Shown one piece after another: positions 63,850 to 64,000 of a stretch of 64,000 bases of DNA. This DNA is from an uncultured Pirellula sp. GTDB taxonomy: Bacteria; Planctomycetota; Planctomycetia; Pirellulales; Pirellulaceae. The notes beneath the pieces were generated by a model. That model did not search any database and was not told the DNA's origin. It saw only the letters and a list, made by a program, of their open reading frames with translations. The stretch is from contig CAIYZV010000285.1 in NCBI GenBank assembly GCA_903930765.1, forward strand, positions 1 to 64,000, read 5' to 3'. How positions within the stretch are numbered: position 1 is the stretch's first letter; each line of letters opens with the position of its first letter. Made by a program: the position numbers and the translations under genes.

Positions 63850-64000
63850 CTTGGACTTTGTCCAAGTGCGGTTTGAGTACGTCGACGAACGCCTTGTGCG
63901 CGGGATGCGGCAGATAAGCAGCGCGGTCGGCTTCCGTTTTGAAGGTAATCAAAAAGCAGTGGGTGAATCCGTTGGCCAGTCCTTCTGGGCTGTTATCGGT
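63824..64000 (-). CDS. Dabb (stress-responsive alpha/beta barrel) protein, partial
   Basis: The last 58 residues of a minus-strand gene whose 5' part lies beyond the window. The sequence reads NSPEGLANGFTHCFLITFKT, then YLPHPAHKAFVDVLKPHL and VIDYWAK before the TAG at 63824-63826, the typical Dabb-domain end. These small dimeric proteins have various or unknown roles. Its 3' end overlaps the convergent FtsQ-like gene by 26 bp. Confidence 0.85.
   Translation of the reverse strand, partial: TDNSPEGLANGFTHCFLITFKTEADRAAYLPHPAHKAFVDVLKPHLDKVQVIDYWAKD

Overview
This window reads as chromosomal DNA of a planctomycete, most likely a Pirellulaceae relative of Rhodopirellula. This is inferred from families concentrated in that group: PSD1 cytochrome-c, DUF1549/DUF1553, DUF1501, DUF1592 and DUF1552 proteins, very large PVC-type haem proteins, an ECF sigma factor paired with a Ser/Thr kinase, ThuA-like proteins, and GAGCAC-rich intergenic elements. 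No rRNA, tRNA, CRISPR array, phage or transposase gene was recognised.

Layout. (1) 1-4170: an MFS transporter cut by the window edge, an overlapping neutral-ceramidase-like hydrolase and a convergent amino-acid permease. (2) 4171-36580: a catabolic and extracellular region. It holds a collapsed PSD1/DUF1553/DUF1501 remnant, an ECF sigma-kinase pair, two intact DUF1592-DUF1552 pairs and one decayed pair, each followed by an alpha/beta-hydrolase, plus ThuA proteins, Asp-box propellers, a 1228-residue DUF3472-PA14-propeller protein and an M28 peptidase. A NhaA antiporter closes the region; the end of its gene runs into a DUF1501 remnant in another frame. (3) 36915-53636: an envelope-spanning type II secretion / type IV pilus-like machine. 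The secretin is followed by a minus-strand operon (HD-GYP protein and four minor pseudopilins) and a divergent plus-strand operon (major pseudopilin, response regulator, histidine kinase, STAS protein, GspE, GspF and PilM/N/O/P-like proteins). (4) 53872-64000: pyruvate kinase, an NfeD/ClpP-class membrane protein coupled to a lipase-like protein, a PQQ-type propeller, lpxD-lpxI of lipid A synthesis, an FtsQ-like POTRA protein and the end of a Dabb protein.

How the parts may work together (inference). Most region-2 products carry export signals, c-type haem sites or propellers, so they look like a surface or periplasmic degradation apparatus for complex organic matter, with the sigma-kinase pair as a candidate regulator. 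The machine in region 3 could export proteins or build a short pseudopilus. Its two largest minor pseudopilins carry beta-rich domains that could bind ligands, and the HD-GYP protein, two-component pair and STAS protein suggest signal-controlled assembly.

The most unusual features are three collapsed gene remnants that keep gene tails in order while losing their middles, frequent 14-18 bp tandem duplications (mostly 15 bp, often in exported N-termini), and the signalling genes embedded in the secretion operon.
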